The notes under the pieces: generated by a model
Seen by the model: the letters and a program-made list of their open reading frames with translations, nothing else
Databases searched by the model: none
Told to the model about the DNA's origin: nothing
Program-made: the position numbers and the translations under genes
Shown: positions 1-6,304 of the stretch, piece after piece
Layout: each line of letters opens with the position of its first letter
Numbering within the stretch: position 1 is the stretch's first letter
NCBI GenBank assembly: GCA_023389535.1
Contig: JAEWEH010000297.1
Coordinates: 1 to 7,663, forward strand
Reading direction: 5' to 3'
Length of the DNA stretch: 7,663 bases
From: Pseudomonadota bacterium
Lineage (GTDB): Bacteria; Pseudomonadota; Gammaproteobacteria; Burkholderiales; Burkholderiaceae_B

Positions 1-782
1 GTGCGGTGGCGGCCCGCATACGTAGCCTCGAAGCCGAACTGGCAGCGGTGCTGGTCCAGCGCTCAGGGCATACGGTCAAACCGACTGAAGCCGGAATGCG
101 GGTCTTTGACAAGGCCAAGGTCCTGATCCAACAGTCCCGCGACCTGCGCGCCGTCGCCAGCACCGGCCTGTTGGCCGGCGAATTGAAGGTAGGAGTATTT
201 CCTTCGGCCTTGACGACCTACTTGCCGGTGCTGATGGAACGTTTTTGCCGCAGCTACCCAACGCTGCCGGTCTACATGCGCTTTGGCATTTCGGCCGACC
301 TGTGCCGTTACGTGCATGAAGGGCGGCTGGATGCCGCCATTGTCATCGAACCGCCTTTCGCCATACAGAAAAATTGCGGCTGGCGGACGTTGCATGAAGA
401 AACGCTGACCGTGATCGCCCATCCCGACTTGGCCGGCCGCGAAGCTCACGACTTGTTGTCGAATGAGCCCTTCATCCGTTATGACCGTGCTTCTTTCAGC
501 GGCAAGCTGGTGGACCGTTATCTGAAAGACAACCATATCCTGCCGCAGCAGCGGCTGGAAGTCGACAGCTTGCTAACCATTGTGGCATTGGTCGAGCGGG
601 GTCTGGGGGTGGCGCTGGTGCCGGATTCTTTATCCATCGGCGCCCAGGCCAATCAGATCGTGCGGACCCCCTTGCCCGAGCGCACGCCGATACGGCGCAT
701 CGGCATGATCTGGGGCCTGCAAGGGCCGCATACTACCATCGCCGAGGCTTTGGTCCAGCATGCCGGGGATGTCTTTACTTAG
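1..782 (+). CDS. LysR-type transcriptional regulator (5'-truncated by window edge)
   Basis: Codons are in frame from nt 3; the window cuts off the N-terminus, so the GTG at nt 6 is an internal valine codon and not the start. The first residues (AVAARIRSLEAEL, then VQRSGHTVKPTEAG) match the end of the LysR winged helix-turn-helix: recognition helix, the 'LExxL' turn and the 'TEAG' entry into the linker helix. About 30 N-terminal residues are missing compared with the family's usual ~300. The linker helix runs to about nt 170; 'GELKVGV' (from nt 177) opens the periplasmic-binding-protein-like effector domain, which ends with the typical 'VERGLGVALVPDS' segment (about nt 588-630). LysR proteins bind DNA as tetramers and usually respond to a small carboxylate or aromatic effector. 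The gene points the same way as the dehydrogenase 231 bp downstream and is the obvious candidate regulator of it (inference). Effector unknown. Confidence 0.93.
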   Translation, partial: AVAARIRSLEAELAAVLVQRSGHTVKPTEAGMRVFDKAKVLIQQSRDLRAVASTGLLAGELKVGVFPSALTTYLPVLMERFCRSYPTLPVYMRFGISADLCRYVHEGRLDAAIVIEPPFAIQKNCGWRTLHEETLTVIAHPDLAGREAHDLLSNEPFIRYDRASFSGKLVDRYLKDNHILPQQRLEVDSLLTIVALVERGLGVALVPDSLSIGAQANQIVRTPLPERTPIRRIGMIWGLQGPHTTIAEALVQHAGDVFT

Positions 783-788
783 ACATCC
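767..788 (+). terminator. Stem-loop overlapping the LysR stop codon, possible weak terminator
   Basis: GGATGTCT (767-774) pairs perfectly with AGACATCC (781-788) around a six-base loop, TTACTT. The hairpin spans the stop codon TAG at 780-782. No T-tract follows, so it is not a canonical intrinsic terminator; it may protect the mRNA 3' end or assist factor-dependent termination. The inverted repeat is seen directly; the role is a guess. Confidence 0.3.
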
Positions 789-885
789 GCGCGGCGCCTC
801 GCCACGTCACGCATATCACTTGTCCTGCGCGCATGTGGGTGTAGCTGTAAGCCATGGTGTTGCCAGGACATCCGGGGAACCGTTC

Positions 886-903
886 GCCATCGCGCGCGAT
901 GGC
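886..903. repeat. 18-bp perfect palindrome, candidate operator or hairpin
   Basis: GCCATCGCGCGCGATGGC is identical to its own reverse complement (two 9-bp half-sites with no spacer). On DNA it could bind a dimeric regulator; in RNA it could fold as a 7-bp stem with a CGCG loop. A T-run (917-921) comes 13 bases later, too far for a classical intrinsic terminator of the LysR gene. It sits about 65-80 bp upstream of the candidate -10 box, a usual distance for a LysR recognition site, although it is not a textbook T-N11-A motif. Confidence 0.5.
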
Positions 904-968
904 ATAAGCGTAAATATTTTTACTTTTGAAGCGAAATTAGTTATCGTCCGGCCGCTTCCGCGTGTTTA

Positions 969-985
969 GAATATTCGGAATATTC
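969..985. promoter_or_regulatory. Tandem GAATATTC palindrome, candidate operator at the promoter
   Basis: GAATATTC occurs twice (969-976 and 978-985), separated by one G. Each copy is an 8-bp palindrome and the whole 17-bp element is symmetric about base 977; the second copy extends to a perfect 10-bp palindrome, GGAATATTCC (977-986). The element overlaps the candidate -10 box (967-972) and the expected transcript start, where a bound protein would block or modulate initiation. The symmetry is seen; the bound protein is unknown. Confidence 0.45.
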
Positions 986-1013
986 CCACCGCAATTCACG
1001 GCGCAATCCCATC

Positions 1014-2036
1014 ATGCAAGTAGTCAGGCTCAATCTATGGATCGACCCAAGTTTCGATACCCTCCTGCTCGACCGGCCCGGTATGGACCTGGACATCGTG
1101 GATATCAAGGCGCCTGATACGGACGGCTGGGCCAAGCTGGGCAAAGCGCACATCTATCACATCTCCGCCGCCAAAGACGAAGTGCCAACGACCTGGCTCG
1201 TCACGCCCGAGCTGCTGCAGCGTTGTCCGCGCTTGCTATGCGTCTCCACTTCCGGCGCCGGCTACGATACCGTCGACGTACAGGCATGTACCGATGCGGG
1301 CGTCCTGGTGGTCAACCAGGCCGGGGGCAATGCCAACTCTGTGGCGGAACACGCCATAGGCTTGATGATCGCCGTGTCGCGCCGCTTCGGCGAATCGAGC
1401 CACATGCTCAAGCACGGCCAGGGCTTTTCGCGTGAAGACTTGATGGGCCATGAACTGAACGGCAAGACCCTGGGTCTGGTTGGTTTGGGCCATATCGGCA
1501 CTCGCACCGCGCAACTGGGCCGTGCTTTCGGCATGCGTGTGCTGGCTTACGATCCCTATCTGGATGAAGCCACCCTGCGGGCCCGCGGCGCGCAAGGCGT
1601 GACACTGGATGAATTGCTGCAGTCCAGCGATATTGTTTCCCTGCATTGCCCGCGCACGCAGGAAACGCGCAATATGTTCGACAAGCGCGCTTATGAAAAA
1701 ATGAAACCGGGCGCGATCTTCGTATCCACCGCGCGTGGCGGCATCCATAACGAAAACGACCTATACGACGCCCTATGCAGTGGCCATCTTGCCGGCGCGG
1801 GCCTGGACGTGTGGGATGTGGAGCCACCTGCGTCCGACCACCCCTTGCTTGGCCTGCCGAACGTGGTGCCCACCTATCACACGGCGGGCGTGTCGCACGA
1901 AGGCAGGAAAAACGTGGCAACCATCGCCGCGGAGCAAATCCTCGCGATCTGCGCCGGAGAGCCGGCGCCGCGCGTCATCAATCCGCAAGTCATGCCGCGT
2001 TTTACCGAGCGCTTCAATCGGGCGAAGGAAGCCTGA
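1014..2036 (+). CDS. NAD-dependent D-2-hydroxyacid dehydrogenase
   Basis: A 340-residue cytosolic oxidoreductase of the D-isomer-specific 2-hydroxyacid dehydrogenase family, which interconverts a D-2-hydroxyacid and its 2-oxoacid using NAD(H). The N-terminal substrate domain (about 1-110) is followed by a Rossmann domain with the dinucleotide motif G157-L-G159-H-I-G162 and the acidic D180 that favours NAD over NADP. The catalytic set is complete: R241 in STARGG, E270 in DVWDVEP and H289 in TYHTAG. The residue before the catalytic His is Tyr where most relatives have Pro, a small oddity. Length is normal for the family (about 310-345). The ATG at 1014 has no obvious Shine-Dalgarno sequence, but the N-terminus begins just ahead of the first beta strand as expected. 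Substrate cannot be read from sequence; automated pipelines often mislabel such proteins as phosphoglycerate dehydrogenase. The upstream LysR gene and downstream binding protein suggest catabolism of an imported hydroxyacid. Confidence 0.92.
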   Translation: MQVVRLNLWIDPSFDTLLLDRPGMDLDIVDIKAPDTDGWAKLGKAHIYHISAAKDEVPTTWLVTPELLQRCPRLLCVSTSGAGYDTVDVQACTDAGVLVVNQAGGNANSVAEHAIGLMIAVSRRFGESSHMLKHGQGFSREDLMGHELNGKTLGLVGLGHIGTRTAQLGRAFGMRVLAYDPYLDEATLRARGAQGVTLDELLQSSDIVSLHCPRTQETRNMFDKRAYEKMKPGAIFVSTARGGIHNENDLYDALCSGHLAGAGLDVWDVEPPASDHPLLGLPNVVPTYHTAGVSHEGRKNVATIAAEQILAICAGEPAPRVINPQVMPRFTERFNRAKEA

Positions 2037-2066
2037 CCGCGCGCAGGGCATGAGAAACCCGCAGTC

Positions 2067-2086
2067 GCGGCCGGCACCCGGCCAGC
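2067..2086 (+). other. Intergenic stem-loop between dehydrogenase and binding-protein genes
   Basis: GCGGCCGG (2067-2074) pairs with CCGGCC-A-GCCGC read from 2078, giving an 8-bp stem with one bulged A (2084) and a CAC loop. A short T-rich stretch (TTTGTTCTT, 2093-2101) follows six bases later. It could be a leaky terminator or a processing/stability hairpin that sets unequal expression of the two genes, which binding-protein genes often need. The gap 2037-2132 holds nothing else I can support. Confidence 0.35.
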
Positions 2087-2119
2087 CGCCCGTTTGTTCT
2101 TGATCTACCAGACAAAATC

Positions 2120-2125
2120 AGGAGA
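2120..2125 (+). promoter_or_regulatory. Shine-Dalgarno site that fixes the binding-protein start
   Basis: AGGAGA lies seven bases before the ATG at 2133. It selects that ATG over the in-frame TTG at 2094, which has no ribosome binding site and would add 13 residues ahead of the signal peptide. Confidence 0.85.
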
Positions 2126-2132
2126 CGTTTTA

Positions 2133-3134
2133 ATGAGCACTATTTTTTCCCGTCGATTTTTTATGCGCAAGCTGGCCGCAGCAGGCGTTGCCGCCGCGGC
2201 CGCGACCATGGCGCTGGCTGCCCCCGCGCAAGCCGCTTACCCGGAACATCCCATCAATATGGTGGTGTCCTATGGCCCCGGCGGCGGCACCGACCTGGTG
2301 GCCCGCGCCCTGGCTCCGTTCATTGAAAAATACCTGGGCAATAACGCACGCATCGTCGTGCTGAACCGGCCGGGTGCAGGCGGCGCCATTGGCTTTGGCG
2401 AGGTGGCCCGCGCCAAGCCGGACGGCTACACCATCGGCTTTCTCAATACCCCGAATCTGATCACCATCCCGATCGAGCGCGAAGCCAAGTACCACTGGAC
2501 TGACTTTGACCTGATCGGCAATTTGATCGACGACCCCGACAGCTTTGCGGTGAACGCCAAAAGCGAGATCAAGACACTGAAGGATCTGGCCGAATACGCC
2601 AAGGCCAATCCGGGCAAAGTCACGGTAGGCACTACCGGCATAGGCTCAGATGACCACTTGGCCATGTTGCTGTTCGAAAAGGCGACTGGCACTACACTGA
2701 CGCATGTGCCCTACAAGGGCGCGGGCGAGGTGCGCACCGCTATTTCCAGTGGCGAGATCATGATGGCTGCCATGAATATCGGCGAGGTCATGGCTTATAT
2801 CAAGGGCGGCTCGCCGCTGGTGGACCTGGGCGTGATGTCTGAAGAGCGCTCCGATATCGCCCCCGACCTTCCGACCTTCAAGGAACAGGGCCACAATATC
2901 ATCATGTCGTCGCTGCGCGGCATCGGCGCCCCCAAAGGTCTGCCCGCTGACGTGCACGACAAACTGGCCAAGGCGGTCGAGCAGGCGGTGAACGATCCCG
3001 AATTCCGCGAGCAGGCCAAAAAGATGTTCGTACCCATCCGCTATCTCGCGCCGGCTGCGTACAAGGCCGAACTCGAAGCCAACGAAAAAATGTTCAAGGA
3101 GTTCTGGTCCCACACTCCCTGGGCTGAAAAATAA
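2133..3134 (+). CDS. TctC/Bug-family periplasmic solute-binding protein (tripartite tricarboxylate transporter)
   Basis: A 333-residue extracytoplasmic receptor that captures small carboxylates for a TctA/TctB-type membrane transporter. Residues 1-34 form a signal peptide: SRRFFM (6-11) fits the twin-arginine pattern S/T-R-R-x-F-hydrophobic, then an Ala-rich core (about 14-30) and an AQA cleavage site before A35. The mature protein opens with the family signature YPEHPI (36-41) and PGGGTD (49-54), then NRPGAGG (78-84), whose backbone contacts ligand carboxylates in known Bug structures. Length is standard. No tctA or tctB gene lies in the window; orphan receptors of this kind are abundant in Bordetella and relatives and may share a membrane pair encoded elsewhere. 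It follows the D-hydroxyacid dehydrogenase by 96 bp on the same strand and is closed by an intrinsic terminator. The ligand, perhaps the hydroxyacid oxidised by the neighbours, is an inference from context. Confidence 0.93.
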   Translation: MSTIFSRRFFMRKLAAAGVAAAAATMALAAPAQAAYPEHPINMVVSYGPGGGTDLVARALAPFIEKYLGNNARIVVLNRPGAGGAIGFGEVARAKPDGYTIGFLNTPNLITIPIEREAKYHWTDFDLIGNLIDDPDSFAVNAKSEIKTLKDLAEYAKANPGKVTVGTTGIGSDDHLAMLLFEKATGTTLTHVPYKGAGEVRTAISSGEIMMAAMNIGEVMAYIKGGSPLVDLGVMSEERSDIAPDLPTFKEQGHNIIMSSLRGIGAPKGLPADVHDKLAKAVEQAVNDPEFREQAKKMFVPIRYLAPAAYKAELEANEKMFKEFWSHTPWAEK

Positions 3135-3149
3135 TCCTGTGCCATGCGG

Positions 3150-3177
3150 AATGCCCTCGGCCTGCCGGGGGCATTTT
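3150..3177 (+). terminator. Rho-independent terminator after the solute-binding protein gene
   Basis: AATGCCCTCGG (3150-3160) pairs with CCGGGGGCATT (3165-3175) as an 11-bp stem containing one G-U pair, with a CCTG tetraloop; the stem runs into TTTT (3174-3177). This is a textbook intrinsic terminator 15 bases after the stop codon, so the next gene (from 3218) probably needs its own promoter or read-through. Confidence 0.88.
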
Positions 3178-3217
3178 CAATTCATCCGCCTACCTGCCCT
3201 GATAAACATATAGTGCC

Positions 3218-4423
3218 ATGATGCTGTATTCGCAAAAACGCCTGAGCCGTATTCTGTGCCTCGATGACTTCGAAGCGGAAGCGGGCAAATACCTGCCTCG
3301 CGCCATTTTCGGATATGTGTCAGGGGCGGCTGAAACCAACTTTTCATTCGAGGACAATCGGGCGGTATTCAAAGAACTGGCTTTTGTGCCGCGCATCCTG
3401 CGCGACGTGGGCAAGGTCGATACCGGCGTGCGGCTGTGGGGTGACACCTACGCGTCGCCGTTCGGCATCGCGCCCATGGGCCTGAGCGCGATCTCCGCCT
3501 ACCGGGGCGACCACGTCCTGGCCCAGGCGGCTACCGGCAGGAACCTGCCCATGATCATGAGCGGTTCGTCGCTGACCCGGCTGGAAGATATTGCCGGCAT
3601 AGGGGGCAATGTCTGGTTCCAGGCCTACTTGCCGGGCCGGCAGGACCAGATCGACGCGCTGATCCAGCGGGTCATGGACGCCGGTTACCGCAAGCTCGTC
3701 ATCACTGTGGACACGCCCGTGGCCGCCAACCGGGAAAACAACATCCGGGCCGGGTTTTCCACGCCCTTGCGGCCGACGGTGAAACTGATGCTGGACGGCA
3801 TCACCCACCCTCGATGGACCATCGGCACGTTCTTGCGCACCGTGTGCAACTACGGCATTCCGCATTTCGAAAACAACTATGCCACCCGTGGCGTGCCGAT
3901 TATTTCGCGCAACGTGTTGCGTGACTTTTCTGATCGCGGTCACCTGAACTGGGACCACTTGAAACGCATACGGGACTTATGGCCCGGCAAGCTGATCGTA
4001 AAAGGCATCCTGGATCCTGAAGACGCGCGTATTGCAGTGGATCACGGTGTGGATGCCATCATCGTCTCCAACCATGGCGGCCGTCAGCTGGACGGGGTGC
4101 TTTCGCCTTTGCGCATGCTGCCCGAAGTGGTGGCAGCCTGCCCGTCGGTGCCCATTATGCTGGATAGCGGCATCCGGCGCGGCTCGGACGTCCTGAAGGC
4201 CCTGGCGCTGGGGGCCAGGATGGTGTTCGTGGGCCGGCCCATGGGGTACGCCGCGGCCATCGGCGGGCGCAGCGGCGTAGACCACGCCCTGGATTTGTTC
4301 GCCGCGGAAATCCGGCGCAATATTGCCTTGCTGGGCGCCACGGAAGTGGCCGGCGTCACCCGGGATTATCTGCGCACCTTGTCTGCCGACAGTCACTTCA
4401 GCAAATTCCTGCCGCGCCGCTGA
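3218..4423 (+). CDS. FMN-dependent L-2-hydroxyacid dehydrogenase (lactate/glycolate/mandelate family)
   Basis: A 401-residue TIM-barrel flavoprotein that oxidises an L-2-hydroxyacid to the 2-oxoacid, passing electrons from FMN to quinone or oxygen. By comparison with glycolate oxidase the active site looks complete: Y33 (GYVSGAAE), Y137 (WFQAY), D165 and R172 (TVDTP...NRENN), K262 (IVKGI), the catalytic base H286 with R289 (SNHGGRQLDG), and the FMN phosphate region D316-SGIRRG and G339-R340. The segment about 180-240 corresponds to the variable loop that in membrane-associated members (LldD, MdlB) contacts the membrane; no transmembrane helix is evident. Substrate (lactate, glycolate, mandelate or another) cannot be decided, so no symbol is given. 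The start has no clear Shine-Dalgarno; ATG at 3221 is equally possible. A TATAGT box at 3209-3214 lies very close to the start. Together with the upstream D-specific enzyme it would cover both stereoisomers. Confidence 0.93.
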   Translation: MMLYSQKRLSRILCLDDFEAEAGKYLPRAIFGYVSGAAETNFSFEDNRAVFKELAFVPRILRDVGKVDTGVRLWGDTYASPFGIAPMGLSAISAYRGDHVLAQAATGRNLPMIMSGSSLTRLEDIAGIGGNVWFQAYLPGRQDQIDALIQRVMDAGYRKLVITVDTPVAANRENNIRAGFSTPLRPTVKLMLDGITHPRWTIGTFLRTVCNYGIPHFENNYATRGVPIISRNVLRDFSDRGHLNWDHLKRIRDLWPGKLIVKGILDPEDARIAVDHGVDAIIVSNHGGRQLDGVLSPLRMLPEVVAACPSVPIMLDSGIRRGSDVLKALALGARMVFVGRPMGYAAAIGGRSGVDHALDLFAAEIRRNIALLGATEVAGVTRDYLRTLSADSHFSKFLPRR

Positions 4424-4442
4424 CGCAGGCTGGATGCGGGCC

Positions 4443-4468
4443 TGCGCGCCGCATGCCTGCGGCGCGCA
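4443..4468 (+). terminator. Strong GC stem-loop after the FMN dehydrogenase gene
   Basis: TGCGCGCCGCA (4443-4453) pairs perfectly with TGCGGCGCGCA (4458-4468) around a TGCC loop, 19 bases after the stop codon. No T-tract follows. It is probably a 3'-end hairpin or non-canonical terminator separating the hydroxyacid block from ilvD. Confidence 0.5.
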
Positions 4469-4536
4469 TCGGCATGAAACAAAGGGGTAAACTGCGCTTA
4501 GTGTCCTGTCCAGGTATTCCAAGGAGACAAGTCCGG

Positions 4537-4608
4537 ATGGATGCGCTGGCCAGGCACAGCCTATTTAGACAGCCCGCACTGTCCGTGTGCTGCTTGATCC
4601 CGAACTAA
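4537..4608 (+). CDS. Candidate 23-codon leader ORF upstream of ilvD
   Basis: This short frame starts at ATG 4537, ten bases after AAGGAG (4521-4526), and ends at TAA 4606-4608, whose bases are also the beginning of the ilvD Shine-Dalgarno TAAGGA (4606-4611). The peptide begins [12 protein letters not shown], then [11 protein letters not shown]; it holds four Leu, one Val and one Ile, plus tandem Cys at positions 18-19. Inside the frame GCACA (4554-4558) can pair with TGTGC (4586-4590) and GACAG (4568-4572) with CTGTC (4579-4583), forming a two-part hairpin that a translating ribosome would open. A ribosome finishing here sits on the ilvD start region, so translational coupling or peptide-dependent control of ilvD is plausible. 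An in-frame GTG at 4501 would give a 35-codon version with a poorer ribosome site. I do not recognise this peptide; chance occurrence remains possible. Confidence 0.4.
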   Translation: MDALARHSLFRQPALSVCCLIPN

Positions 4609-4618
4609 GGAAAGAAGA

Positions 4619-6304
4619 ATGGCTAGCTCCAAACGTCTGCGCTCCGCGAACATCACCCAAGGGGCGGCGCGTGCGCCGAACCGCTCCATGTATTACGCGC
4701 TGGGCTATAAGGAAGAAGATTTCAACAAGCCCATGGTAGGGGTCGCCAACGGCCACAGCACCATTACGCCATGCAACAGCGGCTTGCAGAAGCTCGCCGA
4801 CGCGGCGATTGCCGCCATCGAAGAAAGCGGCGGCAATGCGCAGGTCTTCGGTACGCCCACGATTTCAGACGGCATGGCCATGGGCACCGAGGGCATGAAG
4901 TATTCCCTGGTTTCGCGCGAAGTCATCGCTGATTGCGTCGAGACCTGTGTGCAGGGCCAATGGATGGACGGCGTTGTGGTGATAGGCGGCTGCGACAAGA
5001 ACATGCCGGGCGGCATGATGGGCATGCTGCGCGCCAATGTACCCGCCATCTATGTATACGGCGGCACGATATTGCCCGGCCGTCTGCATGGCAAAGATTT
5101 GAATATCGTCAGCGTTTTCGAAGCCGTGGGCGAAAACGCCGCCGGCCGCATGAGCGACCAGGAGCTGAAGCAGATCGAACTGCATGCTATCCCGGGGCCG
5201 GGGTCTTGCGGCGGCATGTATACCGCCAATACCATGAGCTCGGCCTTCGAGGCGCTGGGCATGAGCCTGCCGTACTCCTCCACGATGGCCAATGTGCACG
5301 ACGAGAAAACGCAGTCCGCGGCCGAATCCGCACGCGTATTGCTCAAGGCCATTGAAATGGACCTGAAGCCGCGCGACATCGTCACCCGGCAATCCATTGA
5401 AAATGCCGTCAGTGTCGTCATGGCCACCGGCGGGTCGACCAATGCCGTGTTGCATATTCTGGCGATCGCCCATGCGGCGGATGTCGAATGGACCATCGAC
5501 GATTTCGAACGCGTGCGCCAGCGCGTGCCCGTCATTTGCGACCTGAAGCCCAGCGGCCACTACCTGGCGGTGGACTTCCACAAGGCCGGGGGCGTGCCGC
5601 AAGTCATGAAGATATTGCTGAATGCCGGGCTGATCAACGGCGACTGCATCACCATTACCGGCAAGACGGTGGGGCAGATGCTGCAAGACATTCCCGACAC
5701 GCCCAGCGCCGACCAGAAGGTCATTTTCCCCATCGAAAAAGCCCTGTACAAGCAAGGCCATCTGGCCATCTTGAAAGGCAATTTGTCGCCTGAAGGCGCC
5801 GTCGCCAAGATCACTGGCCTGAAGAACCCGGCCATCACCGGCCCCGCACGGGTGTTCGACGACGAACAGTCCGCCCTGAAAGCCATCCTCGATGGCAAGA
5901 TCAAGGCGGGGGATGTCATGGTGCTGCGTTATCTGGGCCCCAAGGGCGGGCCGGGCATGCCCGAAATGCTGGCGCCCACCGGTGCGCTGATTGGGGCCGG
6001 CCTGGGCGATTCGGTAGGGCTGATCACCGATGGCCGTTTTTCAGGTGGTACCTGGGGCATGGTGGTGGGCCACGTCGCGCCGGAAGCCGCGGTGGGCGGC
6101 ACCATTGCCTTGGTGCAGGAAGGCGATACCATCACCATCGATGCGCGCAAGCTGCTGCTGGAATTGCATGTGCCCGAAGATGAAATTGCCGCGCGGCGTG
6201 CGGCATGGAAGGCGCCGGCGCCGCGTTACACGCGCGGCGTCCAGGCCAAGTTCGCCTTCAATGCCTCGACCGCCAGCACGGGCGCCGTGCTGGATAATTT
6301 CTAG
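4619..6304 (+). CDS. ilvD: Dihydroxy-acid dehydratase (EC 4.2.1.9)
   Basis: A 561-residue cytosolic Fe-S enzyme that dehydrates 2,3-dihydroxy-isovalerate and 2,3-dihydroxy-3-methylvalerate to the 2-oxoacid precursors of valine, leucine, pantothenate and isoleucine. The IlvD/Edd signatures are intact: C52 (TPCNSGL), C125-D126-K127 ([10 protein letters not shown]) and C197 ([14 protein letters not shown]). These are the three cluster cysteines, with K127 at the site of the Mg-binding carbamylated lysine and D84 as another likely Mg ligand; S475 in [10 protein letters not shown] is the expected catalytic base. Three spaced cysteines and ~560 residues fit the shorter IlvD type rather than the 616-residue E. 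coli type. The ATG at 4619 has TAAGGA seven bases upstream. The family also contains sugar-acid dehydratases, but the C-terminal part resembles Burkholderiales IlvD closely. It follows the FMN dehydrogenase by 195 bp, with a stem-loop and a candidate leader ORF between, and its stop overlaps the convergent MFS gene. Confidence 0.95.
   Translation: MASSKRLRSANITQGAARAPNRSMYYALGYKEEDFNKPMVGVANGHSTITPCNSGLQKLADAAIAAIEESGGNAQVFGTPTISDGMAMGTEGMKYSLVSREVIADCVETCVQGQWMDGVVVIGGCDKNMPGGMMGMLRANVPAIYVYGGTILPGRLHGKDLNIVSVFEAVGENAAGRMSDQELKQIELHAIPGPGSCGGMYTANTMSSAFEALGMSLPYSSTMANVHDEKTQSAAESARVLLKAIEMDLKPRDIVTRQSIENAVSVVMATGGSTNAVLHILAIAHAADVEWTIDDFERVRQRVPVICDLKPSGHYLAVDFHKAGGVPQVMKILLNAGLINGDCITITGKTVGQMLQDIPDTPSADQKVIFPIEKALYKQGHLAILKGNLSPEGAVAKITGLKNPAITGPARVFDDEQSALKAILDGKIKAGDVMVLRYLGPKGGPGMPEMLAPTGALIGAGLGDSVGLITDGRFSGGTWGMVVGHVAPEAAVGGTIALVQEGDTITIDARKLLLELHVPEDEIAARRAAWKAPAPRYTRGVQAKFAFNASTASTGAVLDNF

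Larger units (their letters stand above)
783..1013 (+). promoter_or_regulatory. Intergenic control region upstream of the D-hydroxyacid dehydrogenase
   Basis: This 231-bp stretch carries no convincing gene. GC-rich in its first half, it becomes AT-rich at about 909-945 and holds an 18-bp palindrome (886-903), a GTAAA-N4-TTTAC inverted repeat (910-923) and a tandem GAATATTC palindrome (969-985). A candidate -10 box TAGAAT (967-972, five of six consensus bases) would place the transcript start near 979, giving a leader of about 35 bases before the ATG at 1014. No good -35 box sits 16-18 bp upstream of it, as expected for an activator-dependent promoter such as a LysR target. Palindromes are observed; promoter function is inferred. 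Confidence 0.45.

Noticed and set aside
760..969. 69-codon plus-strand frame spanning the end of the LysR gene and the intergenic region
   Set aside because: No ribosome site, overlaps the LysR 3' end, arbitrary composition, and it runs through palindromes and AT-rich promoter-like DNA.
2094..2132. TTG start of the binding protein at 2094
   Set aside because: The ATG at 2133 has AGGAGA at good spacing and begins a proper signal peptide; the extension would bury it.
4865..5761. 298-codon minus-strand frame opposite ilvD
   Set aside because: His/Gly/Ala/Val-rich composition typical of an antisense shadow of a GC-rich gene; ilvD on the other strand is certain.
4619..6304. ilvD as a sugar-acid dehydratase belonging to the hydroxyacid module
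   Set aside because: The family permits it, but the overall sequence, especially the C-terminal part, looks like the ordinary Burkholderiales IlvD, and it has its own leader and upstream stem-loop.
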